A DNA stretch of 64,000 nt, from positions 1 through 64,000 of the forward strand of contig JAXMFT010000007.1 in NCBI GenBank assembly GCA_046347635.1, read 5' to 3'. The DNA comes from JAGVSZ01 sp019137045. GTDB lineage: Bacteria; Pseudomonadota; Gammaproteobacteria; Burkholderiales; SG8-39. This document shows, piece after piece, positions 55,623 to 64,000 of the stretch (positions are counted from its first letter, which is position 1; the number at the start of each line of letters is the position of its first letter). Both the position numbers and the translations under genes were made by a program. The notes under the pieces are model-generated. The model saw nothing but the letters and a program-made list of their open reading frames with translations, was not told the DNA's origin and did not search any database.

Positions 55623-58025
55623 ATGGAACTCGAGCAGAACCACGCCGATGTTGCGAACCCGCCGGGAACGCCCGCGCCCGCGCCGGCGCGCGCGCCGGCG
55701 CCGGGGGCGGAGCTCCCCGACGACGCGCTGATCGTGGTGCCGGTGCGCAACCTCGTGCTCTTCCCGGGCATGGTGCTGCCGGTGACGATCGGCCGCGAGA
55801 TCTCGGTCGCCGCGGCCCAGGCCGCGGTGAAGCTGAGCAGGCCGATCGGCCTCCTGCTGCAGCGCGACCCGGCCGTCGACCGGCCCGGTCCCGCCGACCT
55901 GTACGAGGTCGGCACCGTCGCCCAGATCCTGCGCTACATCACCACGCCGGACGGCGCGAACCACATCGTCTCGCAGGGCGAGGCGCGCTTCCGCGTGCGC
56001 GAGTTCCTGCCGGGGCACGCGTTCCTGGTCGCGCGGGTCGAGCGCATCGAGCGCGCGGCCGAGGCCGGGCGCGAGACCGAGGCGCGCCTGATGCAGCTGA
56101 AGGAGCGCGCGGTGCAGGCGCTCGAGCTCCTGCCCGAGACGCCGCAGGAGATGGTGCAGGCGGTGCAGAACTACGCCTCGGCGGGCGCGCTCGCCGACAT
56201 GGTGGCCGGCTTCATGGACGTGAAGCCGCCGGAGAAGCAGGCCGTCCTCGAGCTGCTCGAGGTGGCGCCGCGGGTGGACCGGGTGCTCGAGCTGCTGGCC
56301 CACCGCATCGAGGTGATGAAGCTCTCGCGCGAGATCGAGTCCCGGACCAAGGCGACGATGGACGAGCGCCAGCGCGAGTACGTGCTGCGCGAGCAGATGC
56401 GCCAGATCCAGAAGGAGCTCGGCGAGGGCGAGGGCACCGCCGCCGAGCTCGCCGACCTGGAGAAGGCGATCGAGGCCGCCGGGATGCCGGAGGACGTGCT
56501 CGCGCACGCGAAGAAGGAGCTCAAGCGCCTGGCGCGCATGCCCGACTCCTCGAGCGAATACTCGATGGCGCGCACCTACGTCGACTGGCTGGTGGAGCTG
56601 CCGTGGAAGGCGGGGCCGCCCCCGACGATCGACCTCACGGCGGCGCGCGCGATCCTCGACGAGGACCACTACGGCCTGGAGAAGATCAAGCGCCGCATCC
56701 TCGAGTTCCTCGCGGTGCGCAAGCTCGCGCCCGAGGGGCACGCGCCGATCCTGTGCTTCGTCGGCCCGCCCGGCGTGGGCAAGACCTCGCTCGGCCAGTC
56801 GATCGCGCGCGCGCTCGGGCGCAAGTTCGTGCGCGTGTCGCTCGGCGGCCTGCACGACGAGGCGGAGATCCGCGGCCACCGGCGCACCTACATCGGCGCG
56901 CTGCCGGGCAACATCATCCAGGCGCTCAAGAAAGCGGGCAGCCGCGACTGCGTGCTGATGCTCGACGAGGTGGACAAGATCGGGCAGGGCTTCCACGGCG
57001 ACCCGAACGCGGCGCTGCTGGAGGTGCTCGACCCGGAGCAGAACAACACCTTCCGCGACAACTACCTGGGCGTGCCGTTCGATCTCTCGAAGGTGGTGTT
57101 CATCACCACCGCGAACGTGCTCGACGCGGTGCCGGGGCCGCTGCGCGACCGCATGGAGATCATCCACCTCCCCGGCTACACCGAGGAGGAGAAGCTCGAG
57201 ATCGCGAAGCGCTACCTCGTGCAGCGCCAGCTCGGGGCGAACGGCCTCAAGGCCGACCAGGTCCAGGTGGGCGACGCGGTGCTCGCGGCGATCGTGCGCG
57301 ACTACACGCGCGAGGCGGGCGTGCGCAGCCTGGAGCGCGAGATCGGCTCGGTCCTGCGGCACGCGGCGGTGCGGATCGCCGAGGGCGCGCCGTCGCCGGT
57401 GCGCATCGAGGTGCCGCAGCTCGCCGAGATCCTCGGCCCGGCGAAGTTCGAAGCGGAGCTCGCCAGCCGCACCAGCCTGCCGGGGGTGGCGACCGGGCTC
57501 GCGTGGACCCCGGTCGGCGGCGACATCCTCTTCATCGAGGCGAGCCGGACCGCCGGCGGGGGGAAGCTGATCCTCACCGGCCAGCTCGGCGAGGTGATGA
57601 AGGAGAGCGCGCAGGCGGCGCTGACGCTGGTCAAGTCGCGCGCCGCGAGCCTCGGCATCGACGCCGCGCTGCTCGAGAAGAGCGACGTGCACGTGCACGT
57701 GCCGGCGGGCGCGATCCCCAAGGACGGCCCGAGCGCGGGCGTGGCGATGTTCATGGCGCTCGCCTCGCTGCTCGCCGACCGCGCGGTGCGGCACGACATC
57801 GCGATGACGGGCGAAATCAGCCTGCGCGGCCTCGTGCTGCCGGTGGGCGGGATCAAGGAGAAGGTGCTCGCGGCGATGCGCGCCGGCATCACGACCGTGA
57901 TGCTGCCCGCGCGCAACCGCAAGGACCTCGCCGACGTGCCCGAGAGCGCACGCGCGCGGCTGACGTTCGTGTGGCTGGAGACGGTCGACGACGCGGTGCG
58001 CGAAGCGCTCGGCGCGGCGCGCTGA
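55623..58025 (+). CDS. lon: ATP-dependent protease Lon
   Basis: 800 aa. N-terminal LON domain (ALIVVPVRNLVLFPGMVLPV), Walker A GPPGVGKT (381-388), Walker B VLMLDEVDKIGQG, and the serine-lysine dyad S704 (DGPSAG) and K745 (GGIKEKV). Length fits E. coli Lon (784) with a proline/alanine-rich N-terminal extension. ATG 55623 is 8 nt after GAGG; the ATG at 55617 is too close to it, though possible. Lon clears damaged and regulatory proteins; pairing with Hsp20 behind a heat-shock promoter is coherent. Confidence 0.95.
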   Translation: MELEQNHADVANPPGTPAPAPARAPAPGAELPDDALIVVPVRNLVLFPGMVLPVTIGREISVAAAQAAVKLSRPIGLLLQRDPAVDRPGPADLYEVGTVAQILRYITTPDGANHIVSQGEARFRVREFLPGHAFLVARVERIERAAEAGRETEARLMQLKERAVQALELLPETPQEMVQAVQNYASAGALADMVAGFMDVKPPEKQAVLELLEVAPRVDRVLELLAHRIEVMKLSREIESRTKATMDERQREYVLREQMRQIQKELGEGEGTAAELADLEKAIEAAGMPEDVLAHAKKELKRLARMPDSSSEYSMARTYVDWLVELPWKAGPPPTIDLTAARAILDEDHYGLEKIKRRILEFLAVRKLAPEGHAPILCFVGPPGVGKTSLGQSIARALGRKFVRVSLGGLHDEAEIRGHRRTYIGALPGNIIQALKKAGSRDCVLMLDEVDKIGQGFHGDPNAALLEVLDPEQNNTFRDNYLGVPFDLSKVVFITTANVLDAVPGPLRDRMEIIHLPGYTEEEKLEIAKRYLVQRQLGANGLKADQVQVGDAVLAAIVRDYTREAGVRSLEREIGSVLRHAAVRIAEGAPSPVRIEVPQLAEILGPAKFEAELASRTSLPGVATGLAWTPVGGDILFIEASRTAGGGKLILTGQLGEVMKESAQAALTLVKSRAASLGIDAALLEKSDVHVHVPAGAIPKDGPSAGVAMFMALASLLADRAVRHDIAMTGEISLRGLVLPVGGIKEKVLAAMRAGITTVMLPARNRKDLADVPESARARLTFVWLETVDDAVREALGAAR

Positions 58026-58093
58026 GCGCGCGGTCGACGCGGGTCGAACGCGCGCTGCGGGGGCGTCGCCGGCGGGACGTACCGTCGCCGCGT

Positions 58094-58134
58094 TTGACCG
58101 CGGTCAACCGGTCGCCCCCGGGCTGGTCTATCGT
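58094..58134 (+). promoter_or_regulatory. Perfect FNR-type palindrome and -10 before a periplasmic protein gene
   Basis: TTGACCGCGGTCAA (58094-58107) is a perfect palindrome of the FNR/Dnr type. A TATCGT hexamer at 58129-58134 has its centre 31 bp from the box centre, the same spacing as at ccoI and ccoN. Confidence 0.65.
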
Positions 58135-58155
58135 CCGGCGCAGGAGGTCCGGACG

Positions 58156-58620
58156 ATGCTCGAAGTCAGGCGCTTTCTTCTCCTCGCGGCCACTGCGGTG
58201 GCCGCCGCCGGCGCAGGCGCGCAACCGGCGCTGCAGCGCGCGGACGGCATCCGTTTCGCGAGCGGCGGCATCGGCGCGGGCGAGCGCGACGAGCTCGTGC
58301 TCGTGCTGCCCGACTACAACCTGAAGCTCGTGGCCGCCGCGCAGAAGAGCGGGGCGTTCCTCTCCGACGTCGGCCTCGCGGTGCTCGACGCGCGCGGGGC
58401 AAAGGTGCTCGAGACGACGCTCGACGGGCCGTGGTTCGTCGCGCGCTTCCCGCCCGGCCGCTACACGCTGGAGCTCGCGTACCGCGGGGTCACGCAGAAG
58501 CGCGTGGTGACGATCCCGGCGCAGGGACGCCGCGTGGAGTACGTCTACTGGGCGGACCCGTCGGCGACCACGCTGAAGTCGATGGAGGAGGCGGATCGCG
58601 CGGTGGGCGCGAAGCCGTGA
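58156..58620 (+). CDS. Periplasmic protein of unknown function with carboxypeptidase-regulatory-like fold
   Basis: 154 aa. Signal peptide (LLLAATAVAAAGAGAQ), then a conserved-looking GIRFASGGIGAGERDELVLV and a beta-rich domain ending FPPGRYTLELAYRGVTQKRV, similar to surface/carboxypeptidase-regulatory domains. No catalytic residues recognised. GGAGG precedes ATG 58156. It is not coupled to lon (130-nt gap) and has its own FNR-type promoter, which suggests induction under low oxygen. Confidence 0.75.
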   Translation: MLEVRRFLLLAATAVAAAGAGAQPALQRADGIRFASGGIGAGERDELVLVLPDYNLKLVAAAQKSGAFLSDVGLAVLDARGAKVLETTLDGPWFVARFPPGRYTLELAYRGVTQKRVVTIPAQGRRVEYVYWADPSATTLKSMEEADRAVGAKP

Positions 58621-58689
58621 CGACGGGGCTGGCGCGCCAGGGTCCCGGGATCCCGGCAGCCCCCGCGGGCCGCCGTCCCGCGGCCCGGA

Positions 58690-60087
58690 CTAGAGCTCGA
58701 CCGTAGCGCCGCGCGCGGGCGCATCCGCTTGCCAGCCGAGCCGCTCGGCAATCAGCCGCGCGAAGCCGGCCTGGGTGTCCGCCTCGCCGTGCACGACGAA
58801 CGTCCGTCGCGGCGCGTGCTCGAAGCGGCCGAGCCACGCGAGGAGCGCGCGCTGGTCGGCGTGCGCCGAGAGGCCTCCGAGCGTGTGGATCCGCGCGCGC
58901 ACCGGGATCTCCGCGTCGAACAGGCGCACGCTGGCAGCGCCGTCCACGATGCGCCGCCCGAGCGTCCCTGCGGCCTGGAAGCCGGTGAAGAGCACGGCGC
59001 AGTCCGCGCGTCCGAGATTGCGCTCGAGGTGATGCCGGATGCGCCCGCCCTCGCACATGCCGCTCGCGGCGATGACGATCGCGCCGGACCGGAGGGCGTT
59101 GATCGCCTTCGAGTCCTGGGCGTCCTCGGTGAACCGCAGCGTGAGCGGCAGGGTTCCGGCGCGCGCGGCTGCGAGGAACCGGCGAGCCGACTCGTCCAGC
59201 AGGTCCGCGTGCTTGAGCGTGACCTCGGTGGCGGCGGCGGCGAGCGGCGAGTCCACGAACACGCTCAGGTGGCCGAGGCGCCCGGCCTCGACGAGCTCGC
59301 CGAGCAGCACGATGAGCTCCTGCGTGCGGCCGAGCGCGAACGCGGGCACGATCACGTTGCCGCCGCGGCGGGTGAGCGTCGCCGTCATGACCTCGACCAG
59401 CTCGTCGGTGGTCTCGGCCATGCCGCGGTGGTTGCGGTTGCCGTAGGTCGATTCGACGACCAGCACGTCGGCCGCGTCGATCGGCTCGGGGTCGCGCACC
59501 AGCGGGCGCGCGGGCTGCCCGAGGTCGCCCGAGAACACGAGCTTCAGCGTGCGGCCCGCGTCGCGCACCCAGAGCTCGGTGATCGCGGCGCCGAGGATGT
59601 GGCCGGCGTCGCGGAACCGGGCGCGCACGGTCGGGTGAGGCTGGAACTCGCGCCCGTAACGCTCCCCCGAGACCCGCGCGCAGAGCCGGTCCACGTCGGC
59701 GGGCGTGTAGAGCGGCGCGCTCTCCGGTTCGGCGCCGCGCCGCCGACCCGGGCGCCGCCGCCAGGCGGCCTCCTTCTCCTGGAGGTAGGCCGCATCGCGC
59801 AGCATGACCGGGAGCAGATCGGCGGTCGCGCGCGTGGTGAACAGCGGGCGGCCGAAACCGGCCGCCGCGAGCTGGGGGAAGCGCCCGCAGTGATCGAGGT
59901 GCGCGTGGGTCGCCACCGCGAAGTCGAGCCGCGCCGGCGCGAACGCGAACCGCGCCCGGTTCTTTGCGTCAGCCTCGCGCCCGCCTTGGAACAGGCCGCA
60001 GTCGACCAGGAAGCGGCAGGCCTCGGTCTCGACCAGGAAGGCGGAGCCGGTGACCTCTGCGGCGGCGCCGAGGAAAGTGAGTCGCAA
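58690..60087 (-). CDS. MBL-fold beta-CASP metallo-hydrolase with RNA-specificity domain
   Basis: 465 aa, TTG start at the conserved RLTFLGAAAEVTGS. Zinc motif THAHLDHCGRFP (HxHxDH), FRDAGHILGAAITEL, KLVFSGDLGQP, and the beta-CASP parts VESTYGNRNH, ASGMCEGGRIRHHL and IHTLGGLSAHADQ are all present. The family comprises CPSF73/RNase J-like enzymes; bacterial members of this length are probably RNA nucleases. Near hsp20-lon on the opposite strand. Confidence 0.88.
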   Translation of the reverse strand: MRLTFLGAAAEVTGSAFLVETEACRFLVDCGLFQGGREADAKNRARFAFAPARLDFAVATHAHLDHCGRFPQLAAAGFGRPLFTTRATADLLPVMLRDAAYLQEKEAAWRRRPGRRRGAEPESAPLYTPADVDRLCARVSGERYGREFQPHPTVRARFRDAGHILGAAITELWVRDAGRTLKLVFSGDLGQPARPLVRDPEPIDAADVLVVESTYGNRNHRGMAETTDELVEVMTATLTRRGGNVIVPAFALGRTQELIVLLGELVEAGRLGHLSVFVDSPLAAAATEVTLKHADLLDESARRFLAAARAGTLPLTLRFTEDAQDSKAINALRSGAIVIAASGMCEGGRIRHHLERNLGRADCAVLFTGFQAAGTLGRRIVDGAASVRLFDAEIPVRARIHTLGGLSAHADQRALLAWLGRFEHAPRRTFVVHGEADTQAGFARLIAERLGWQADAPARGATVEL

Positions 60088-60249
60088 GCGGGCGCTCCGT
60101 GAGGGCGAGGGCGAATTCTACGGTGCCGCGCGCGGGCGGGAGACGCGCGCAAACTCACCACCGGCGCGGCGCGATGCGGGGCGGCGGAGGGCGCGCGCAG
60201 CGGTGCGGGCGCGCGGCCCGGACGATGCCGCTTGCGCGGAGTCCGGCGC

Positions 60250-61953
60250 TCAGGCCGCGGCCTTCCCCTTGGGCGCTTCGCGCAGCTCCCGCCGCAGGAC
60301 CTTGCCGACCGGCGTCTTCGGCAGCTCGGCGCGGAACTCCACGTGCCGCGGCAGCTTGTAGCCGGTCAGCTGCGCACGGCAGTGCCGCAGGATCTCCTCG
60401 GCGGTGAGCGCCGGGTCCTTCCGGACGACGACCACTTTCACCGCCTCGCCGGACTTGTCGTCCGGCACGCCGACCGCCGCGCATTCGAGCACGCCGGGGT
60501 GCATCACCACCACGCCCTCGATCTCGTTCGGATACACGTTGAAGCCGGACACGAGGATCATGTCCTTCTTCCGGTCGGTGATCGTGACGTAGCCGCGCGC
60601 GTCCATGAACCCGACGTCGCCCGTCCTCAGCCACCCGTCGGGCGTGAGGACCTTGGCCGTCTCCGCGGCCTGCTGCCAGTAGCCCTTCATCACCTGCGGG
60701 CCGCGGACGCAGATCTCGCCCGTGCACTGCTCGACCGCGCGCTTGCCGTCGAACAGCGGCAGGCGCTTGAGGTCCTCGCTCATGATCGCGACCTCGGTCG
60801 ACGGGATCGGCAGCCCGATCGTGCCGTTGAACTCGGCGCCGAGCGGATTGATGCACGCGGCGGGCGAGGTCTCGGTGAGGCCGTAGGCCTCGATCAGGCG
60901 CGTCCCGGTGACCTTCTGCCACCGCTCCGCAACCGCGCGCTGCACCGCCGTGCCGCCGCCGAGCGAGAGCTTCACGCGCGCGAAGTCGAGCCGGTCGAAC
61001 CCCGGCGTGTTGAGCAGGCCGTTGAAGAGCGTGTTGACCCCGGTCAGGATCGTGAACGGCTTCTTGGCGAGGGTCTGCACGAAGGCCGGCATGTCGCGCG
61101 GATTGGTGATGAGCACGTTCTCGCCGCCGAGCTTCATGAAGACGAGGCAGTTCGCGGTGAGGCAGAAGATGTGGTACAGGGGCAGCGCGGTGACGATGAC
61201 CTCCTCGCCCGCGCGCAGGTCCTTGCCGATCCAGGCGGCGCACTGCTGCAGGTTGGCGACGATGTTCCCGTGCGTGAGCATCGCGCCCTTGGCGACGCCG
61301 GTCGTGCCGCCGGTGTACTGCAGGAAGGCGATGTCGTCGTGCGCGAGCGGCACGGCCTCGAGTGCGGCCGCGGCGCCGCGGCGCAGCGCGCTGCGGAACG
61401 GGATCGCCCCGTCGATGCGCCACGCGGGCACCATCTTCTTCACGTTCTTGACGGCGAAGTTGACGAGCCAGCGCTGCCGCACCGGCAGCAGGTCGCCGAT
61501 CGCGGTCGTGACCACCGTCTCCAGCGGGGTGCGCGCGAGCGCCTGCTGGAGCGTGTGGGCGAAGTTCTCCACCACCACGATCGCGCGTGCGCCCGAGTCC
61601 CTGAGCTGGTGCTCGAGCTCGCGCGCGGTGTACAGCGGGTTCACGTTCACCACCGTCATCCCCGCGCGCAGCACGCCGAACAGGGCGACCGGGTACTGCA
61701 ACAGGTTGGGCATCATGAGCGCGACGCGCTCGCCGGGCCCGAGCCCGGGCAGCGACTGCAGGAAGGCCGCGAAGTCGCGGCTCAGGCGGTCGAGGTCGCG
61801 GTAGGTGAGGGTGACGCCGAGGTTGGAGTAGGCGGGCCTGTCGGCGTACCTGGCGCAGCTCTTCTCGAGGATGTCGCGCACCGAGGAGAACGCGGCGAGG
61901 TCGATCTCCGCCGGCATCCCGGGTGGGTAGCTCTGCAGCCAGGGTCGGTCCAC
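60250..61953 (-). CDS. fadD: Long-chain-fatty-acid-CoA ligase
   Basis: 567 aa, GTG start with GAGAGGAG upstream. AMP-binding loop YTGGTTGVAKGAMLTHGN, LIEAYGLTETSPAACINPL, GWLRTGDVGFMDARGYVTIT and DRKKDMILVSGFNVYPNEIE mark FadD. It activates fatty acids with ATP and CoA at the inner membrane before beta-oxidation. Length matches E. coli FadD (561). Confidence 0.91.
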   Translation of the reverse strand: MDRPWLQSYPPGMPAEIDLAAFSSVRDILEKSCARYADRPAYSNLGVTLTYRDLDRLSRDFAAFLQSLPGLGPGERVALMMPNLLQYPVALFGVLRAGMTVVNVNPLYTARELEHQLRDSGARAIVVVENFAHTLQQALARTPLETVVTTAIGDLLPVRQRWLVNFAVKNVKKMVPAWRIDGAIPFRSALRRGAAAALEAVPLAHDDIAFLQYTGGTTGVAKGAMLTHGNIVANLQQCAAWIGKDLRAGEEVIVTALPLYHIFCLTANCLVFMKLGGENVLITNPRDMPAFVQTLAKKPFTILTGVNTLFNGLLNTPGFDRLDFARVKLSLGGGTAVQRAVAERWQKVTGTRLIEAYGLTETSPAACINPLGAEFNGTIGLPIPSTEVAIMSEDLKRLPLFDGKRAVEQCTGEICVRGPQVMKGYWQQAAETAKVLTPDGWLRTGDVGFMDARGYVTITDRKKDMILVSGFNVYPNEIEGVVVMHPGVLECAAVGVPDDKSGEAVKVVVVRKDPALTAEEILRHCRAQLTGYKLPRHVEFRAELPKTPVGKVLRRELREAPKGKAAA

Positions 61954-62041
61954 GCGCTCGCTCCTCTCGCGGCGGCGCCCGGGCGGGCGCGGAAGGGCCG
62001 AAGCCTAGCCAACTGCCCTGCGCGGTGCAACCGCGCGCGCC

Positions 62042-62779
62042 CTAGGATCGTCCGGGCGCAAACGCGGCGGGATCGGCGGCGAAGAGCCGGGCGTTGATGC
62101 GCGACTCCCGCGCCGCGATGGTGGCGAGGAATTCGTCCGCGCCGCGCATGCCGCGGAAGGCGGCGAAGCCGCGCGCGAGAAAGTCGTGCAGCGCCCCGAG
62201 CCCCGCGGCGTGCGCGGGCCCTTCCATCACCCGCAGCGCGCCGGCGACGAGCGGCTTGCGCGCGAGGCGATCGAGCGCCGCGCCGATCCGCCCCACCAGC
62301 CAGATCTGGCGCTCGCGCTCGCTCGCGGCGCCCGCCGCGCGATAGGCCGCGGCGTACGCGTCCTCGGTGAGCGCAAGGGCCTGTGCGCCGGGCTGCTCCC
62401 GGCGCAGCGCGGCCGCAAGCCGCTGGTCGAGCGTCTCCGACAGCGCGTCGAGCTCCACCGCGAGCGCGATCGTCTCGAGGGCGGAGGCGGGAAGCACGCG
62501 CGCGAGCGTGGGAATGATGCGGCCGACCGCCTCGTCGCGCGCCGAGTAGTCCTTGGGGCCGTACAGGTCGGAGAGGAAGAACGCGGCGGCCGGTCCGTAG
62601 CGCGGGCTCGCGAGCAGGTCGGGATAGGTGCGCGCGAGGCGGTCGGCCTGCCACGCGCGCACGAGCAGCCGATCCTGCGCGAGCACCGGGTCGGCGCGCG
62701 CGTCTTCGCGCAGCGCGCGCACGCGCGCGAGCCCGTCGCGCAGCCGCTGCGCGGGAGTAGTGGAGGCGCCGCCGCTCAT
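62042..62779 (-). CDS. Conserved helical protein with FFLSDLYGPKD motif, unknown function
   Basis: 245 aa, all helical by composition, no TM segments or signal peptide. The segment AAFFLSDLYGPKDYSARDEA resembles an FFLxxLYGPxDFxxRD pattern that I associate with uncharacterised proteobacterial proteins. ATG at 62779. On the same strand as fadD and 88 nt upstream of it, so a link to fatty acid or stress metabolism is possible but unsupported. Confidence 0.7.
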   Translation of the reverse strand: MSGGASTTPAQRLRDGLARVRALREDARADPVLAQDRLLVRAWQADRLARTYPDLLASPRYGPAAAFFLSDLYGPKDYSARDEAVGRIIPTLARVLPASALETIALAVELDALSETLDQRLAAALRREQPGAQALALTEDAYAAAYRAAGAASERERQIWLVGRIGAALDRLARKPLVAGALRVMEGPAHAAGLGALHDFLARGFAAFRGMRGADEFLATIAARESRINARLFAADPAAFAPGRS

Positions 62780-62897
62780 GCGCCGATTATATGTAGCGCC
62801 GGGCCGCGCTCGCGCCTGCGCGCGCCGGCCGGATTAGAGACCGGGCTCTACGCGCAGGGACTAGAATCGACCGCGATCCCGCTCTCGTGGCGCGCAC

Positions 62898-64000
62898 ATG
62901 AACGCACCGTCCGCTCCCAACGCCCTGCCCGCCGCGGCGGGACTCGCCGAGCGCTTCGCGGCGCAGCGCGCGGCGTGCGCGCGCGAGCCCTACCCGGACG
63001 CCGCGTCGCGGGACCGGCGCCTCGCGGCGCTCGAGGCGCTGCTGCGCGACCAAGCGGAGGCGATCGCGCGCGCGGTGTCGAGCGACTTCGGGCACCGGTC
63101 GGTGCACGAGACGCGTCTGCTCGAGCTCTTTCCCAGCCTCGAGGCGGTGCGGCACGCGCGCCGCAACCTCCGCCGTTGGATGCGCCCGCAGCGGCGCGCC
63201 ACCTCGCGCTGGTTCCTGCCCGGGCGCTCGTCGGTCCTCGCCCAGCCGCTCGGCGTGGTGGGGATCGTCGTGCCCTGGAACTATCCGGTCTATCTCGCGG
63301 TCGGGCCGCTCGTCGCGGCGCTCGCCGCGGGCAACCGCGCGCTGGTGAAGATGTCGGAGCACGCGCCGGCGACCGCCGCCCTCCTGGACGAGTGCGTGCG
63401 CGCGGCGTTCGCGCCGGACGAGGTCGCCATCGTCACCGGCGACGCCGAGGTCGGGCGGGCATTCGTCGCGCTGCCCTTCGATCACCTGCTCTTCACCGGA
63501 TCGACCGGCGTCGGCCGCGCCGTCATGCGCGCCGCGGCAGAGAACCTGACGCCGGTGACGCTCGAGCTCGGCGGCAAGTCGCCGGCGCTCGTCGCGCCCG
63601 GCTACCCGATCGGGCACGCGGCCGAGCGCATCCTCGTCGGCAAGCTGATGAACGCCGGGCAGACCTGCATCGCGCCCGACTACGCCCTGGTGCCGGAGGG
63701 GCGCGTGCGCGAGTTCGTCGCGGCGGCGCAGGCGGCGGTGGCGGCGGCCTACCCGGACCCGTCGCACTCGCCCGACTACACCTCGATCGTCGACGCGCGT
63801 CACTTCGCGCGCCTGGCGAGCTACGTCGCCGAGGCGCAGGCGCTGGGCGCGGAGGTCGTGACCATGCCTGCGGGCGCCGCGCCCGACCCGGCGCGCCGGC
63901 GGTATCCGCCGACGCTGATCGTCGGCGCGCCGGAGGCGTGCCGCGTGATGCGGGAGGAGATCTTCGGGCCCATCCTGCCGGTCGTGCCCTACGCGGACTT
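62898..64000 (+). CDS. Coniferyl-aldehyde-type aldehyde dehydrogenase, 5' part
   Basis: At least 367 aa, running off the window. ALDH landmarks: VVPWNYPVYLAVGPLVAALA, LLFTGSTGVGRAVMRAAAEN, LELGGKSPALV with the general-base Glu, and NAGQTCIAPDYALVPEG with the catalytic Cys. EEIFGPILPVVPY lies near the edge. The APDY form and short N terminus fit the coniferyl aldehyde dehydrogenase (CalB) class. It probably oxidises aromatic or long-chain aldehydes with NAD. ATG 62898; divergent from the helical protein gene. Confidence 0.87.
   Translation, partial: MNAPSAPNALPAAAGLAERFAAQRAACAREPYPDAASRDRRLAALEALLRDQAEAIARAVSSDFGHRSVHETRLLELFPSLEAVRHARRNLRRWMRPQRRATSRWFLPGRSSVLAQPLGVVGIVVPWNYPVYLAVGPLVAALAAGNRALVKMSEHAPATAALLDECVRAAFAPDEVAIVTGDAEVGRAFVALPFDHLLFTGSTGVGRAVMRAAAENLTPVTLELGGKSPALVAPGYPIGHAAERILVGKLMNAGQTCIAPDYALVPEGRVREFVAAAQAAVAAAYPDPSHSPDYTSIVDARHFARLASYVAEAQALGAEVVTMPAGAAPDPARRRYPPTLIVGAPEACRVMREEIFGPILPVVPYAD

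Overview
The window is a GC-rich (by eye about 70% G+C), densely coded bacterial chromosome segment. The gene families and their order suggest a betaproteobacterium, probably a soil or freshwater relative of the Burkholderiales/Nitrosomonadales; I cannot name a genus. No phage, CRISPR array, rRNA or origin is visible. The only clearly mobile or decayed stretches are about 24.4-25.2 kb (after two tRNAs) and a broken gene at 46.6-46.9 kb.

Left part (0.1-20.4 kb). A complete rpfG-rpfC/rpfF set (HD-GYP response regulator, hybrid sensor kinase, DSF synthase) encodes diffusible-signal-factor quorum sensing. It is followed directly by a high-affinity respiration supercluster: copper ATPase ccoI and ccoS, cbb3 oxidase ccoNOQP, assembly factors ccoG and ccoH, a small membrane protein, a universal stress protein, fnr divergent from hemN, a TauE/SafE-like membrane protein, a second universal stress protein, copA, a CopZ-like chaperone and an acetyltransferase. 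FNR-type boxes lie before ccoI, before ccoN and between fnr and hemN. The first two share the same spacing to a TAGCAT -10 hexamer, so this looks like one low-oxygen regulon supplying oxidase subunits, copper and haem.

Middle part (20.4-46.9 kb). tRNA-Val, an mgtE-type magnesium channel, alanine dehydrogenase and gltX lead to tRNA-Ala/tRNA-Glu. After these come a transposase remnant, a HigBA toxin-antitoxin pair and a DsrC/TusE-family protein that lacks the penultimate cysteine. A lytic transglycosylase, a secreted nuclease and an exported-looking isoaspartyl methyltransferase follow. A purine block then runs from a divergent GntR regulator through xdhABC and a BMP-type nucleoside/purine ABC importer. 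Next, paaG-paaK (phenylacetate activation and ring isomerisation) diverge from a Liv-type ABC importer whose second permease is fused to an ATPase. A disrupted DUF2189 gene ends the run.

Right part (46.9-64 kb). On the minus strand are a PaiB-like protein, a small membrane protein, a DapB-like reductase, a nitronate monooxygenase and a Bug-type binding protein. A helicase/exonuclease pair resembling MrfA/MrfB (YprA/YprB) and a CigR/RcnB-like periplasmic protein follow. A stress block holds hsp20-lon behind a sigma-32-like promoter, a periplasmic protein behind a perfect FNR-type palindrome, and a beta-CASP metallo-hydrolase. Then come a FadD-type acyl-CoA ligase, a conserved helical protein and the 5' part of a coniferyl-type aldehyde dehydrogenase that runs off the window.
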